Source of the DNA: UPXZ01 sp964345395
GTDB lineage: Bacteria; Bacteroidota; Bacteroidia; Bacteroidales; Paludibacteraceae
Length of the DNA stretch: 14,784 nucleotides
Assembly (NCBI GenBank): GCA_964345395.1
Contig: CAYFRA010000045.1
Span: forward strand, 1-14,784
Direction: 5' to 3'
In this document: piece by piece, positions 1 to 8,800 of the stretch
Layout: each line of letters begins with the position of its first letter
Position numbering within the stretch: position 1 is the stretch's first letter
The notes under the pieces: model-generated
What the model was told of the DNA's origin: nothing
The model's database searches: none
What the model saw: only the letters and a program-made list of their open reading frames with translations
Made by a program: the position numbers and the translations under genes

Positions 1-55
1 TATTTATCTCATTAACAACCAGAAAGTGTTGGTGAAATAATCATTGGTTTTACTC

Positions 56-86
56 TTTCATAATTCCTGTTTATTTCCTAACTTTG
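56..86 (+). promoter_or_regulatory. Putative Bacteroidetes-type promoter for the AsmA-like gene
   Basis: TAACTTTG at 79-86 matches the Bacteroidetes -7 consensus TAnnTTTG exactly. TTTC at 56-59 is a three-of-four match to the -33 TTTG element, with a 19-base spacer that fits the known 19-21 range. A start about 7 bases after the -7 box would leave a leader of roughly 25 bases before the ATG at 118. It would drive the AsmA/TPR pair and perhaps nfeD-floA by read-through. Confidence 0.55.
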
Positions 87-117
87 TAGCTATATGCAAA
101 TTTAGATAGAGCACAAA

Positions 118-2802
118 ATGAAAATAAATTGGAAAAAAACAGGGCTTTCTGCTGTAGTTGTTTTATTAACAGTTCTGCTTTTATTGGCTATTACTCCTTT
201 TTTGTTTCAAAACAAAATTGTAGAGTTAGTCAAAAAAGAGATCAATAAGCAGTTGGTTAGCGATGTAGATTTTGATAAAGCAAAGCTGAGTTTAATCCGA
301 AATTTTCCAAATGCCTCTATTCATATCGATAATTTATTGGTAATAGGCAGAGATGATTTTGCCAACGACACACTGCTGAATAGTAGAAAATCGATTCTGG
401 TAATCGACTTAAAATCACTATTTGGAAATTCAGCTTATGATGTAAAAAACTTGCTTATTCAGGATGCTTCCATTTTTGCTCATGAGTTGGAAGATGGGAG
501 GGTAAATTGGGATATTTTTAAGCCTGATTCTTTGGTAAATGAAGAGTCAAGTTTCCATTTTAAACTAAAAGATGCTCGGTTTCTACAAGTTGATGTGAGC
601 TATTTGAGTGAAAAGGATCAAATGGCGGCACATCTTCTTAAATCAAATCTTATTGTTAATGGTGATTTTGCTGCTAAAAATACACTATTAAAAACTTCTT
701 TCTCAACAGAAAAATTGAATTTTTGGAATGAAAGTCTAAGGTTGGTTCATGATTGGAAAATGAGTTTTGAGGCTGATGTCAAAGCCAATTTCAATGAAGA
801 TTTTTATGAACTTGCTGATAATAAGATGTATATCAACGCCATACCGCTCTCGCTAAATGCCGGGGTAAAATTGTTGGACGAAGGTTTTGATGTGGATTTG
901 GAGTTGAATACAGATGATGTTGATTTCAAATCTTTGCTCTCTTTGGTGCCACTTGTCTATTCCGATTCATTTAAGGATTTGAATGCTGATGGGCATATTG
1001 ATTTTTCTGGAAAAGTAAAAGGAATTTACAGCGATGAAATGTTTCCAGCTTTTGATTTCAATCTGAAGGTCAGCGATGGAAAAATACAGTATGCGGGTTT
1101 ACCAAAATCAGTAGATCAAATACAAATAAATTCAAAAATAAGCAATGAAGGTGGCGATTTAGACAATACGCTTGTTGATCTTAGCATGTTTAGCTTTCGG
1201 ATAGACAATAATCCATTTGAAGGAGCTTTATTGTTGAAGAATATAGTAAGCGACCCCGATTTTGCATTCAAAGCCAAAGGAGTGCTCAATCTGAACACAA
1301 TCAAAGATCTATTTCCTTTGGAAGAGGGAATGAAACTTGCAGGATTAATAAATATGGATGTTGGGGCAAGTGGCAAAATGTCGTTTATTGAAAATAATGC
1401 TTATGATAAGTTTCGTTTTGAAGGCGATGTACAAGTAAGTCAGTTCAATTTTGAATTGAATGATTTACCACAAACTATAGCCATTTCACAAGCCAAATTA
1501 ATTTTTAGTAACCGTTTTTTGCAACTCAAAGATGTAGTTATGAAAATTGGAAACAATGATTTACGAGCTGATGGTAGGGTAGAAAATTATATGGCTTACG
1601 CTCTAAAGAGTGATAATTTGATTGGTGATTTCACATTAAAATCTAAATATTTCAATTTAAATGATTTTATGACCAATGATGCCAATGATGCTGATAACGC
1701 ATCAAGTGGTGTTATTGAGGTGCCTAATAACTTAAATTTATCTTTAAATGCTAATTTTGATGAGTTGAAATTGGAGAAGATGAACTTCAAAAACTCAACG
1801 GCTCAATTAAGGGTAAAAGATGGAACGTTGGATATCGAGTCGATGAAAACTGACGCTTTTGATGGCAATCTATCACTATCTGGAAGTTACAACACCATCA
1901 ATCCACAACAGCCATTTGTTGGTTTAGATGTAGATTTGAAATCAATCAGTTTTGCCAAAATATTGGAAGAGTTGGAGTTTTTAGATAAGTTCGTTCCCAT
2001 TTTCGACAAGTTGGAAGGTAGGTTCAATACCAAACTTAAATTTAACACAACATTGGACTCTTCGATGTCGCCCTTGTTGAATACTATCTATAGTTTAGGT
2101 GATTTCAAAGCTCAAACCTTGCTCTTAAACGAGCAAGTAGGTGCATTGAACGCATTGATGAGTAGTTTGGAATTGGATAAATTATCGAATATTCAAATCA
2201 AAGATTTAGGTATTAATTTTGAAATTAAAGATGGCTTATTGCACACCAAACCATTTAATTTGAATCTGAAAAATTATAAAATCAATATGGGTGGAACTAC
2301 TGGTTTGGATCAATCTATCAATTATAATGGAATATTCACTTTTCCTGACAATATCGATTTTAAAAGATTTCAGCAAATTGGATTCAATATTGGTGGCACA
2401 TTCCAAAAACCTAAAATATCATTAGATATAAAGGGTAAAGTTGATGATATCATCCAAGAAAATATAGATAAATCGAAGCAAAAAATTGATACCTTAACAA
2501 ATCAACTGCTTGACAAAGGAGATGCCGAATTGGCTAAAATCATTGCCGAAGCTGAAAAAAGAGCCAACGAAATAGTGCAAAAAGCACAGCTCCAAAGTGA
2601 TAAACTTCTTCAAGAAGCACAAATTAGAGCTGATAGTATTGTGGCAAAAGCCAATAATCCGCTTAGCAAATCACTTGCACAAAAAACAGCTGACGAACTG
2701 ATAAAACAAGCTAAAAATCAAGCAGATAAACTAAATGAAAAAGCCAAATTTGAGGCTGATAAAATAGTAGAAGAAGCTAAAACCAAAAGATTAAAAAAAT
2801 AG
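118..2802 (+). CDS. AsmA-like family protein with C-terminal hendecad helical tail
   Basis: An 894-residue envelope protein. The N-terminus has a short basic stretch and one hydrophobic segment at about residues 9-30, an uncleaved inner-membrane anchor that leaves the rest in the periplasm. A long beta-rich AsmA-type body of repeated 'L.L.G.' strands follows. The section at about 540-780 resembles the AsmA C-terminal domain of Bacteroidetes proteins, with 'GGTF.KPKI' near 757-765. AsmA-family proteins are linked to lipid transport and outer-membrane homeostasis; the exact cargo here cannot be read from sequence. Residues 802-894 differ sharply: they are Ala/Lys/Glu-rich and built of 11-residue units (811-821, 822-832, 833-843, 864-874, 875-885), broken by an Asn-Asn-Pro at 846-848. 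The ATG at 118 lies just downstream of a good promoter, and no Shine-Dalgarno is present or expected. The next gene starts 6 bases after the stop, so the two are almost certainly co-transcribed. Family call is firm; function is inferred. Confidence 0.85.
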   Translation: MKINWKKTGLSAVVVLLTVLLLLAITPFLFQNKIVELVKKEINKQLVSDVDFDKAKLSLIRNFPNASIHIDNLLVIGRDDFANDTLLNSRKSILVIDLKSLFGNSAYDVKNLLIQDASIFAHELEDGRVNWDIFKPDSLVNEESSFHFKLKDARFLQVDVSYLSEKDQMAAHLLKSNLIVNGDFAAKNTLLKTSFSTEKLNFWNESLRLVHDWKMSFEADVKANFNEDFYELADNKMYINAIPLSLNAGVKLLDEGFDVDLELNTDDVDFKSLLSLVPLVYSDSFKDLNADGHIDFSGKVKGIYSDEMFPAFDFNLKVSDGKIQYAGLPKSVDQIQINSKISNEGGDLDNTLVDLSMFSFRIDNNPFEGALLLKNIVSDPDFAFKAKGVLNLNTIKDLFPLEEGMKLAGLINMDVGASGKMSFIENNAYDKFRFEGDVQVSQFNFELNDLPQTIAISQAKLIFSNRFLQLKDVVMKIGNNDLRADGRVENYMAYALKSDNLIGDFTLKSKYFNLNDFMTNDANDADNASSGVIEVPNNLNLSLNANFDELKLEKMNFKNSTAQLRVKDGTLDIESMKTDAFDGNLSLSGSYNTINPQQPFVGLDVDLKSISFAKILEELEFLDKFVPIFDKLEGRFNTKLKFNTTLDSSMSPLLNTIYSLGDFKAQTLLLNEQVGALNALMSSLELDKLSNIQIKDLGINFEIKDGLLHTKPFNLNLKNYKINMGGTTGLDQSINYNGIFTFPDNIDFKRFQQIGFNIGGTFQKPKISLDIKGKVDDIIQENIDKSKQKIDTLTNQLLDKGDAELAKIIAEAEKRANEIVQKAQLQSDKLLQEAQIRADSIVAKANNPLSKSLAQKTADELIKQAKNQADKLNEKAKFEADKIVEEAKTKRLKK

Positions 2803-2808
2803 AATATT

Positions 2809-4194
2809 ATGAAATCGTTTAGAATAATTTTTCTTGTTGCCTTAACTTTTGTTTTTTCAAAATTGATGGCTCAAACAGCCGACGAGGCTGCCGCTTATTT
2901 TAATAACTCACAGTATGAAATGGCGTTTGAATCTTATGCCAATTTATTGAAAAAGAAACCAAATGACCATCTTTTCAACTATCGCTATGCGTATAGTGCT
3001 TATCTACTTGGTGAAAATGAATTAGCCGTTAAATATTTTGAAAAAGCTGCGCCTAAGTATGAAATGGCTTATTACTTTATGGGTAAAATCTATTTTGATA
3101 ATTACCAATTTGAAGAGTCAGCCGATGCTTTTACCGATTTCTTAGAGTTAGCAGATTTGAGTGATTCCCTCAAAATCGATGTTGAAATGAGATTGGATAG
3201 GGCACTCTTGGGCGAACGCTTGATAAAACGAGTCGAAGATATCAAGTTCGTAGATAGTATAATTGTGAACAAAAATAATTTTTTAGATTATCTTCATTTT
3301 GCCAAAGAGTTAGGGAGTTTAAATAACTTGCCCAATCAAAACAAAGCTTTGATTTCTGGAACCGAATATATTACTGAAAGAGGCGACAGAAAATATTTTA
3401 CGAAATTAATTGATAATCAATTTAAATTGTTCACTTCACAAAAACTTTTGTCGGGTTGGGATGCTGAGAAACCTGTAGCAGAGCTCAATCATTTCGATGA
3501 GCTCAATTTCCCCTTTTTATTGGCCGATGGTCTCACCTTCTACTTTGGAGCTGAGGGTGATGAAAGCTTAGGTGGTTATGATATTTTTATTACCAGACTG
3601 AATCTAAATAACAACCAATTCCTTGTGCCTGAAAATATAGGTATGCCATTCAATTCCATTTACAATGATTATTTATTTGTTTTGGATGAAAACAATCAAG
3701 TCGGATGGTTTGTTACAGATAGATTTCAGCCCGAAGACAAAGTGGTGATTTATCAGTTTATTCCAAATCGTGAGAAAATAATTGTGCAATCAGATAAACA
3801 AAAAGATCTGATTCATAGAGCTCGTTTAGATGTGGTTGATTTTGAGCAGACTCATCATCTTGGTTTTAATAAAGGGGATGTTAAAACTCATCAAGCAGAT
3901 GTTAAGGCAAAAAGAATATTTATAAATAATCGGTTGATTTATGATAGCGAAGATGCCTTTGTAAGTGAAACAGCTAAGAACTATTACTACCTATCCGAAA
4001 AACTAAGTGATGAACTCAAATTGTTGGAAAAGGAGTTGAAGGAGTTGAGATTGACATATCGTTATGCGAGAGATAAATCAACCATTACGAGTACCATTTT
4101 GAAAGTAGAGAGTAGAAAATCTTATCTATTGAAAGAGATTGAGCAAGCTTTATTCCAAATGAGGCAGGAGGAGAATAAAATTTTAAGTTATTAA
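2809..4194 (+). CDS. Exported TPR / PD40 (WD40-like) protein
   Basis: A 461-residue exported protein. Residues 1-21 are a classic signal peptide ending 'LMA', with probable cleavage before Gln22, the usual Bacteroidetes pattern. Residues about 24-130 are tetratricopeptide-like helices ('YEMAFESYANLL', 'NELAVKYFEKA', 'YQFEESADAFTDFL'). Residues about 236-315 carry PD40-type propeller motifs: 'LADGLTFYF', 'LGGYDIF', then 'PFNSIYNDYLF' and 'GWFVTDR'. Residues 385-461 are predicted long helices or coiled coil, rich in Leu, Lys and Glu. TPR plus PD40 is also found in PorE-type proteins of the type IX secretion/gliding machinery, but those end in an OmpA-like peptidoglycan-binding domain, which is absent here. 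The clear PD40 signal covers only one or two blades. It follows the AsmA-like gene by 6 bases and is probably translated from the same mRNA, suggesting a shared envelope role. Domain calls are good; the specific function is unknown. Confidence 0.75.
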   Translation: MKSFRIIFLVALTFVFSKLMAQTADEAAAYFNNSQYEMAFESYANLLKKKPNDHLFNYRYAYSAYLLGENELAVKYFEKAAPKYEMAYYFMGKIYFDNYQFEESADAFTDFLELADLSDSLKIDVEMRLDRALLGERLIKRVEDIKFVDSIIVNKNNFLDYLHFAKELGSLNNLPNQNKALISGTEYITERGDRKYFTKLIDNQFKLFTSQKLLSGWDAEKPVAELNHFDELNFPFLLADGLTFYFGAEGDESLGGYDIFITRLNLNNNQFLVPENIGMPFNSIYNDYLFVLDENNQVGWFVTDRFQPEDKVVIYQFIPNREKIIVQSDKQKDLIHRARLDVVDFEQTHHLGFNKGDVKTHQADVKAKRIFINNRLIYDSEDAFVSETAKNYYYLSEKLSDELKLLEKELKELRLTYRYARDKSTITSTILKVESRKSYLLKEIEQALFQMRQEENKILSY

Positions 4195-4261
4195 TATGGT
4201 AAATGTAGTAATATTTACTATCTTTATCCCCGATTATTAACATTTTATATATCAGAGCGTA

Positions 4262-4726
4262 ATGACTATATTTATTGTATTGGGTTTGCTACTCTTAGCA
4301 ATTATTTTTATCCTAATCGAACTGTTTTTGATTCCAGGAGTTTCTATAGCAGGTATAACAGGTATCGCCCTTTTAGGTGTAGCAGTGTTTTATGCTTATA
4401 AAATTGGGCCATTGGCAGGAAATTTAACGCTACTTGGTAGTTTTGTTTTATCTGGTATAGGTATTTGGGCTTTTTTGAAAATGCGTGTACTCGAAAAAAT
4501 GTCATTGAAAACAAATGTAACTGGTACGGTTGAAAAAATCGATGAGGAGTTGATAAAAGAGGGTGATGTAGGTATCACGCTTTCACGTTTAGCTCCTATG
4601 GGAAAAGTAAAAATAAACAACATCGTAACCGAAGCAAAAACAAACGATGAGTTTATAGACGAAGGAAGCGAAATAATTGTGATAGAGGTGTATAAAACCA
4701 ATGTTCTTGTAGAATTAAAAAAATAA
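4262..4726 (+). CDS. NfeD family membrane protein (short form)
   Basis: A 154-residue membrane protein of the short NfeD type. It has three closely packed hydrophobic segments at about residues 2-24, 28-47 and 53-72, then a soluble C-terminal domain (about 80-154) with the NfeD OB-fold pattern: 'TGTVEKID', 'EGDVGITLSRLAPMGKVKIN', 'DEGSEIIVIEV'. Segment boundaries are by eye. NfeD proteins sit next to stomatin/flotillin (SPFH) genes and are thought to help organise membrane microdomains. Here floA starts 25 bases after the stop, the standard pairing. The long protease-containing NfeD form is not present. The 67-base gap upstream has an imperfect -7-like box (TATCTTTA, 4219-4226) but no -33 match, so the pair may rely on read-through from the AsmA promoter. 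The ATG at 4262 gives a normal short-NfeD N-terminus. Confidence 0.9.
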   Translation: MTIFIVLGLLLLAIIFILIELFLIPGVSIAGITGIALLGVAVFYAYKIGPLAGNLTLLGSFVLSGIGIWAFLKMRVLEKMSLKTNVTGTVEKIDEELIKEGDVGITLSRLAPMGKVKINNIVTEAKTNDEFIDEGSEIIVIEVYKTNVLVELKK

Positions 4727-4751
4727 AATATTCACTTTAAAATAAAATAAT

Positions 4752-5738
4752 ATGGCTTTTCAAATTGTACTTTTAGTGGTAATAGGAATACTGATTTTGA
4801 TGTTTTTCTATTATGTACCATTTCTATTATGGATATCTGCCAAGGTGTCTGGAGTAAGTATTTCATTGATACAACTGTTTTTAATGCGTATTCGTCGTGT
4901 TCCACCCGGAACCATCGTAGCTTGTTTGATTGAAGCACATAAAGCTGACTTAGGACACGAAGTTACAAGAGATGGTTTAGAAGCTCACTTCTTAGCTGGA
5001 GGACATATCGAAAGAGTAACACATGCTCTTGTGTCGGCATCTAAAGCCAATATTGATTTGAATTTCAAAATGGCTACTGCTATTGATTTAGCGGGTCGCG
5101 ATGTGTTTGAAGCTGTTCAAATGTCGGTTAATCCTAAGGTTATCAATACACCACCCGTTACTGCTGTTGCGATAGACGGTATTCAGTTGATTGCAAATGC
5201 ACGTGTAACCGTTCGTGCTAATATCAAGCGATTGGTTGGAGGTGCTGGAGAAGAGACTATTCTTGCCAGGGTGGGTGAGGGTATCGTTTCCTCTATTGGT
5301 TCGGCTGCATCACACAAGTCGGTACTCGAAAACCCCGATTCAATCTCAAAACTTGTATTGAAAAAAGGTTTGGATGCGGGTACAGCATTTGAAATTCTTT
5401 CCATTGATATTGCCGACATTGACATAGGTAAAAATATCGGTGCTCAACTCCAAATGGACCAAGCAGAAGCTGATAAAAATATTGCACAAGCTAAAGCAGA
5501 AGAGCGTAGAGCGATGGCTATTGCATCAGAACAAGAGATGAAAGCCAAAACACAAGAGATGCGTGCTAAAGTAATTGAGGCTGAAGCTGAAGTTCCAAAA
5601 GCAATGGCAGAAGCTTTCAGAAATGGTAATCTCGGTATTATGGACTATTATAAAATGAAAAATATAGAAGCCGATACTGGTATGAGAGAGAGTATTGGTC
5701 GCCCACAACGCACTGATACTACCAAAGGTAAAAAATAA
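4752..5738 (+). CDS. floA: Flotillin-like protein FloA (SPFH/stomatin family)
   Basis: A 328-residue FloA, close to the usual length of about 330. A hydrophobic N-terminal membrane segment spans about residues 3-34. The SPFH domain follows, with FloA-typical stretches 'VPPGTIVACLIEAHKADLG', 'FLAGGHIERVTHALVSA', 'SVNPKVINTPPVTAVA' and 'ARVGEGIVSSIGSA'. After about residue 230 comes the flotillin helical region rich in Ala, Glu and Lys ('AEADKNIAQAKAEERRAMA', 'RAKVIEAEAEVPKAMAEAF'), used for oligomerisation. FloA assembles into patches in the cytoplasmic membrane that organise membrane proteins and affect fluidity. It lies directly after nfeD in the same transcript and is followed by a strong hairpin terminator. 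No truncation or odd residue is visible. Confidence 0.96.
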   Translation: MAFQIVLLVVIGILILMFFYYVPFLLWISAKVSGVSISLIQLFLMRIRRVPPGTIVACLIEAHKADLGHEVTRDGLEAHFLAGGHIERVTHALVSASKANIDLNFKMATAIDLAGRDVFEAVQMSVNPKVINTPPVTAVAIDGIQLIANARVTVRANIKRLVGGAGEETILARVGEGIVSSIGSAASHKSVLENPDSISKLVLKKGLDAGTAFEILSIDIADIDIGKNIGAQLQMDQAEADKNIAQAKAEERRAMAIASEQEMKAKTQEMRAKVIEAEAEVPKAMAEAFRNGNLGIMDYYKMKNIEADTGMRESIGRPQRTDTTKGKK

Positions 5739-5764
5739 GTCTTTACTCCTAAAGATAGATATGA

Positions 5765-5802
5765 AAAAAGGAGTTGCCTCATTGACGAGGCAACTCCTTT
5801 TT
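5765..5802. terminator. Bidirectional intrinsic terminator between floA and tricorn
   Basis: GGAGTTGCCTC at 5770-5780 pairs perfectly with GAGGCAACTCC at 5787-5797 around the six-base loop ATTGAC, giving an 11-bp GC-containing stem. An A tract at 5765-5769 and a T tract at 5798-5802 flank it, so each strand has hairpin plus U-run. It lies between convergent genes, 26 bases after the floA stop and 23 bases beyond the tricorn stop, and can end transcription from both sides. Confidence 0.92.
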
Positions 5803-5825
5803 GTATGATTAAAATAGAATAGGTT

Positions 5826-8800
5826 CTATTTACCATCAATCTCTTTCAACAGCTCTTTGACTGATACTGCGATTTGAGTATCTTCGCCTTCCAAAGCTTT
5901 TAATAAATCTAATGAGATTTTGATATCGGGTTCTAATTGTGAGTTCTCTAAATAAGTTCCCTCAGCGGTTCTATAACCTACTACAGGTATTCCAAAGTAG
6001 AGCGTGGGGTCTTGTAGTGTTACCCAATTTACACTTGTCATAGTTCCTGGTACAGGCATACCTACAAGTTTACCAATACCCAAATGTTTGTAAACCCAAG
6101 GTGTTCCGTGTGCGTTAGAGTAGTCGGCTTCGGTCATCAGCATAATCGATGGCTTATTCCAACGTTTGCTCGGCATTTCACAATAATCCTTGCCACGAAT
6201 CTCCTGATCCAAGTATTTGCTGCTATTGAAAAACATCTCAATATCTTCGTGCAGTCTTCCGCCACCATTGTATCGAATGTCTATTACCATTCCCTCTTTT
6301 TGGTAATATTTACCCAATGCATCGCTATACATTTTTCTGAAACTTGCGTCGTCCATCGATGCTATGTGCACATATCCCAAACGGCCATTTGATAATCTAT
6401 CCACCTCATCAGCACGTTGTTTCACCCAACGTTTGTAAAGGATATCATTTAAGGCTCCTGCTCCAATCGGCTTAATCACCTCTTCCCATCTTTTGTTTTC
6501 ACTCGGTGAGTAGATAGAAATAAGGGTGTTTTTGCCTGCTTTATCAGATAAAAGAGTGTGGTAGTCTATCTCTTTGCTTATGCTCTCATTGTCAATTTTT
6601 TCAATGATATCACCCACTTTCAATTTTGATTTGAAACTATCAAAAGGTCCTCCTATTAAAATTTCATCAACAAGCAAACCCTCTTTACTATTTTGCGAAA
6701 CAAAAAGACCCAATTCGGCAGTTCTCTTCCCCGTAGCGGGTGCTCGATAACCTGAACCAGTGTGCGACACATTGAGTTCGCCAAGCAACTCAGAGAGCAT
6801 CTCTGAATAGTCGTAATTGTTGTTGATGTGAGGGATGAATTTGCGATAATGCTGTGTCAGTTTTTCCCAATCTACTCCGTGCATATCAACTTGATAAAAA
6901 CGTTCACGCTCCTCACGATATACTTGTTCAAACATCGCTTCACGCTCTTTCGTAAGGTCTAATTCCATTTCAGCTCTATAGCTTATAGGCGTAAACTTGT
7001 CGTTAGCAAAAGACATTTTTTGCATATTTCTACCACTCAATACAAAGAGTGTGTTTTTACTTTCATCAGTGCTGAATGCTGCATATCCACTATTTATTTT
7101 ACTCAAAAGTTTAGTCGAACGCTCACGCAGGTCATACACCCACATATCATAATCTTTTTCAAAAGCCGCCAAATAGTAGAGTTTCGTACCCTCTTTATTG
7201 ATGATTGCATCGCCAAGTCTTGAAGAGTGGGGGGTGAGTCGAACAATGCGGTCTAATAAATTATCAAATTCGATATTGATAGTTTTTTCTTTCTTCTCGG
7301 GCTTTTCATCTTTCTTCTTTTTATTCTCTTTTTTGTCATCTGTTTTCTCCTCTTTGGCACTCTCTTTTTCGCTCTCCGTAAACAGTTCATACTCCTCTTT
7401 GCTCATTTTGAATTTATTATAAGCTTCACGATTCATGAAAGCAATCATCACATCTTCCATCGCTCCCCACGAGGCGTGACTTCTCATTCCAAACTCCTCC
7501 GTACTAAACAAAATAGCATTGCCATCCATCACCCATCTCGCATTCCCGTTGATATATCCGCTATTGGTAATATTAAATATATCACCACCATCAACAGCAC
7601 TTACAATTCCTACATCGCTATAGGGTGAGTGAACATTGGATACATACTCAACCACAAACCATTTTCCATCGGGCGACCATTCATAAGTCATACTTCCATT
7701 TGCTTCGTGTTGGTATTTGCCATCAGTGATTTGACGTATTTGTTTGGTCTTTAGATTATAAACCATCAATTTTGTTCTATCTTTAACAAATGCGACCTCA
7801 TTGCCATTGGGTGAGAAGAGCGGATTTTGCTTTTCAGATAGATCACCCGGTATCAGTTCTTCTTCTGTTATTATAGTTGCATTCGGGAAGTTGGGCTCTT
7901 CATCTCTTGCTATTTTTGCCAAATATACATTCCAATATCCATCACGATAACTCGAATATACCAAAGAACGATTGTCTTTACCAAAATCAACACTTGACTC
8001 TTGGGCAGCTGTATTTGTAATCTGTTTGGTGGTGGTGTAGTCTGTTGAAGTAACAAAAACTTCGCCTCTCACAATAAATGCAACTTGTTTGCCATCGGGA
8101 GAGTTGATAGCAGAAGTAGCTCCAGATGAGAAATTCATCTTTTTCAACTGCTCATCGTTGATATCATTTGAAATTTTAATATTCACCCGTTGTGGTTTAT
8201 CATTGTCATTTTTTTGAATATAAATCTCACCATCAAAACCATAGCAAAGTGTTCCGTTGTTAGCGATTGATAGAAATCTTACAGGATGTTCTTTGAAGTG
8301 AGTTAGTTGTTTTGCTGCATTAAGCTTTGCAAAATCTGCTTTGAACACATTGTAGCTTCCGCTCTGCTCGCTTAGATAATAGAACGCTTGCTCGTCAGGA
8401 GCATACACAGGATTGGTATCTTCACCTGCTCTATCGATCAGTTTACTATAAGTTTTTTTATCAAAATCATATTTTACAATATCACGTGTAACCGATGATG
8501 TGTGATGTTTTCGCCAAGTGTTTTCAAAGCCTTTTATATCTTGAAAAATGATGCTTTTTCCATCTTTCGAATATTGGATATTGTCAGCTGGAAAAGCCAA
8601 AATCTGCTCCACTTGTCCACCATCAACAGGCACTTGATACATCTCATTCAATCTTGCTGTAGGAAAAATAGCACTTTGTGCGGGGTCTTGATAATGAGCC
8701 GTAAACAGAATGTGTTTTCCGTCAGGCGTAAAAGTTTGTAAGGTTTCGTTGGCTGAGTGACTTGTCAGTTGCTTGGCAACACCACCTTTTGACGACATAA

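Noticed and set aside
2..40. A short open frame at the left edge, ending in TAA at 38-40, that could be the last 12 codons of an upstream plus-strand gene.
   Set aside because: Twelve codons are far too few to separate coding from chance; nothing can be identified.
4199..4218. A small inverted repeat (GTAAAT / ATTTAC) between the TPR/PD40 gene and nfeD, considered as a terminator.
   Set aside because: Only six AT-rich base pairs with an eight-base loop and no T run; too weak to end transcription.
4219..4226. TATCTTTA considered as a separate promoter for nfeD-floA.
   Set aside because: It differs from TAnnTTTG at the last base and no TTTG lies 19-21 bases upstream; mentioned only as a weak possibility.
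6084..6392. A plus-strand open frame opposite the catalytic domain of tricorn.
   Set aside because: Antisense to a strongly conserved coding region, with no promoter box or recognisable product.
7198..7422. A plus-strand open frame with a Ser/Phe-rich hydrophobic product.
   Set aside because: It is the antisense of the Lys/Glu-rich insert of tricorn (AAG/GAA codons read as CTT/TTC); not an independent gene.
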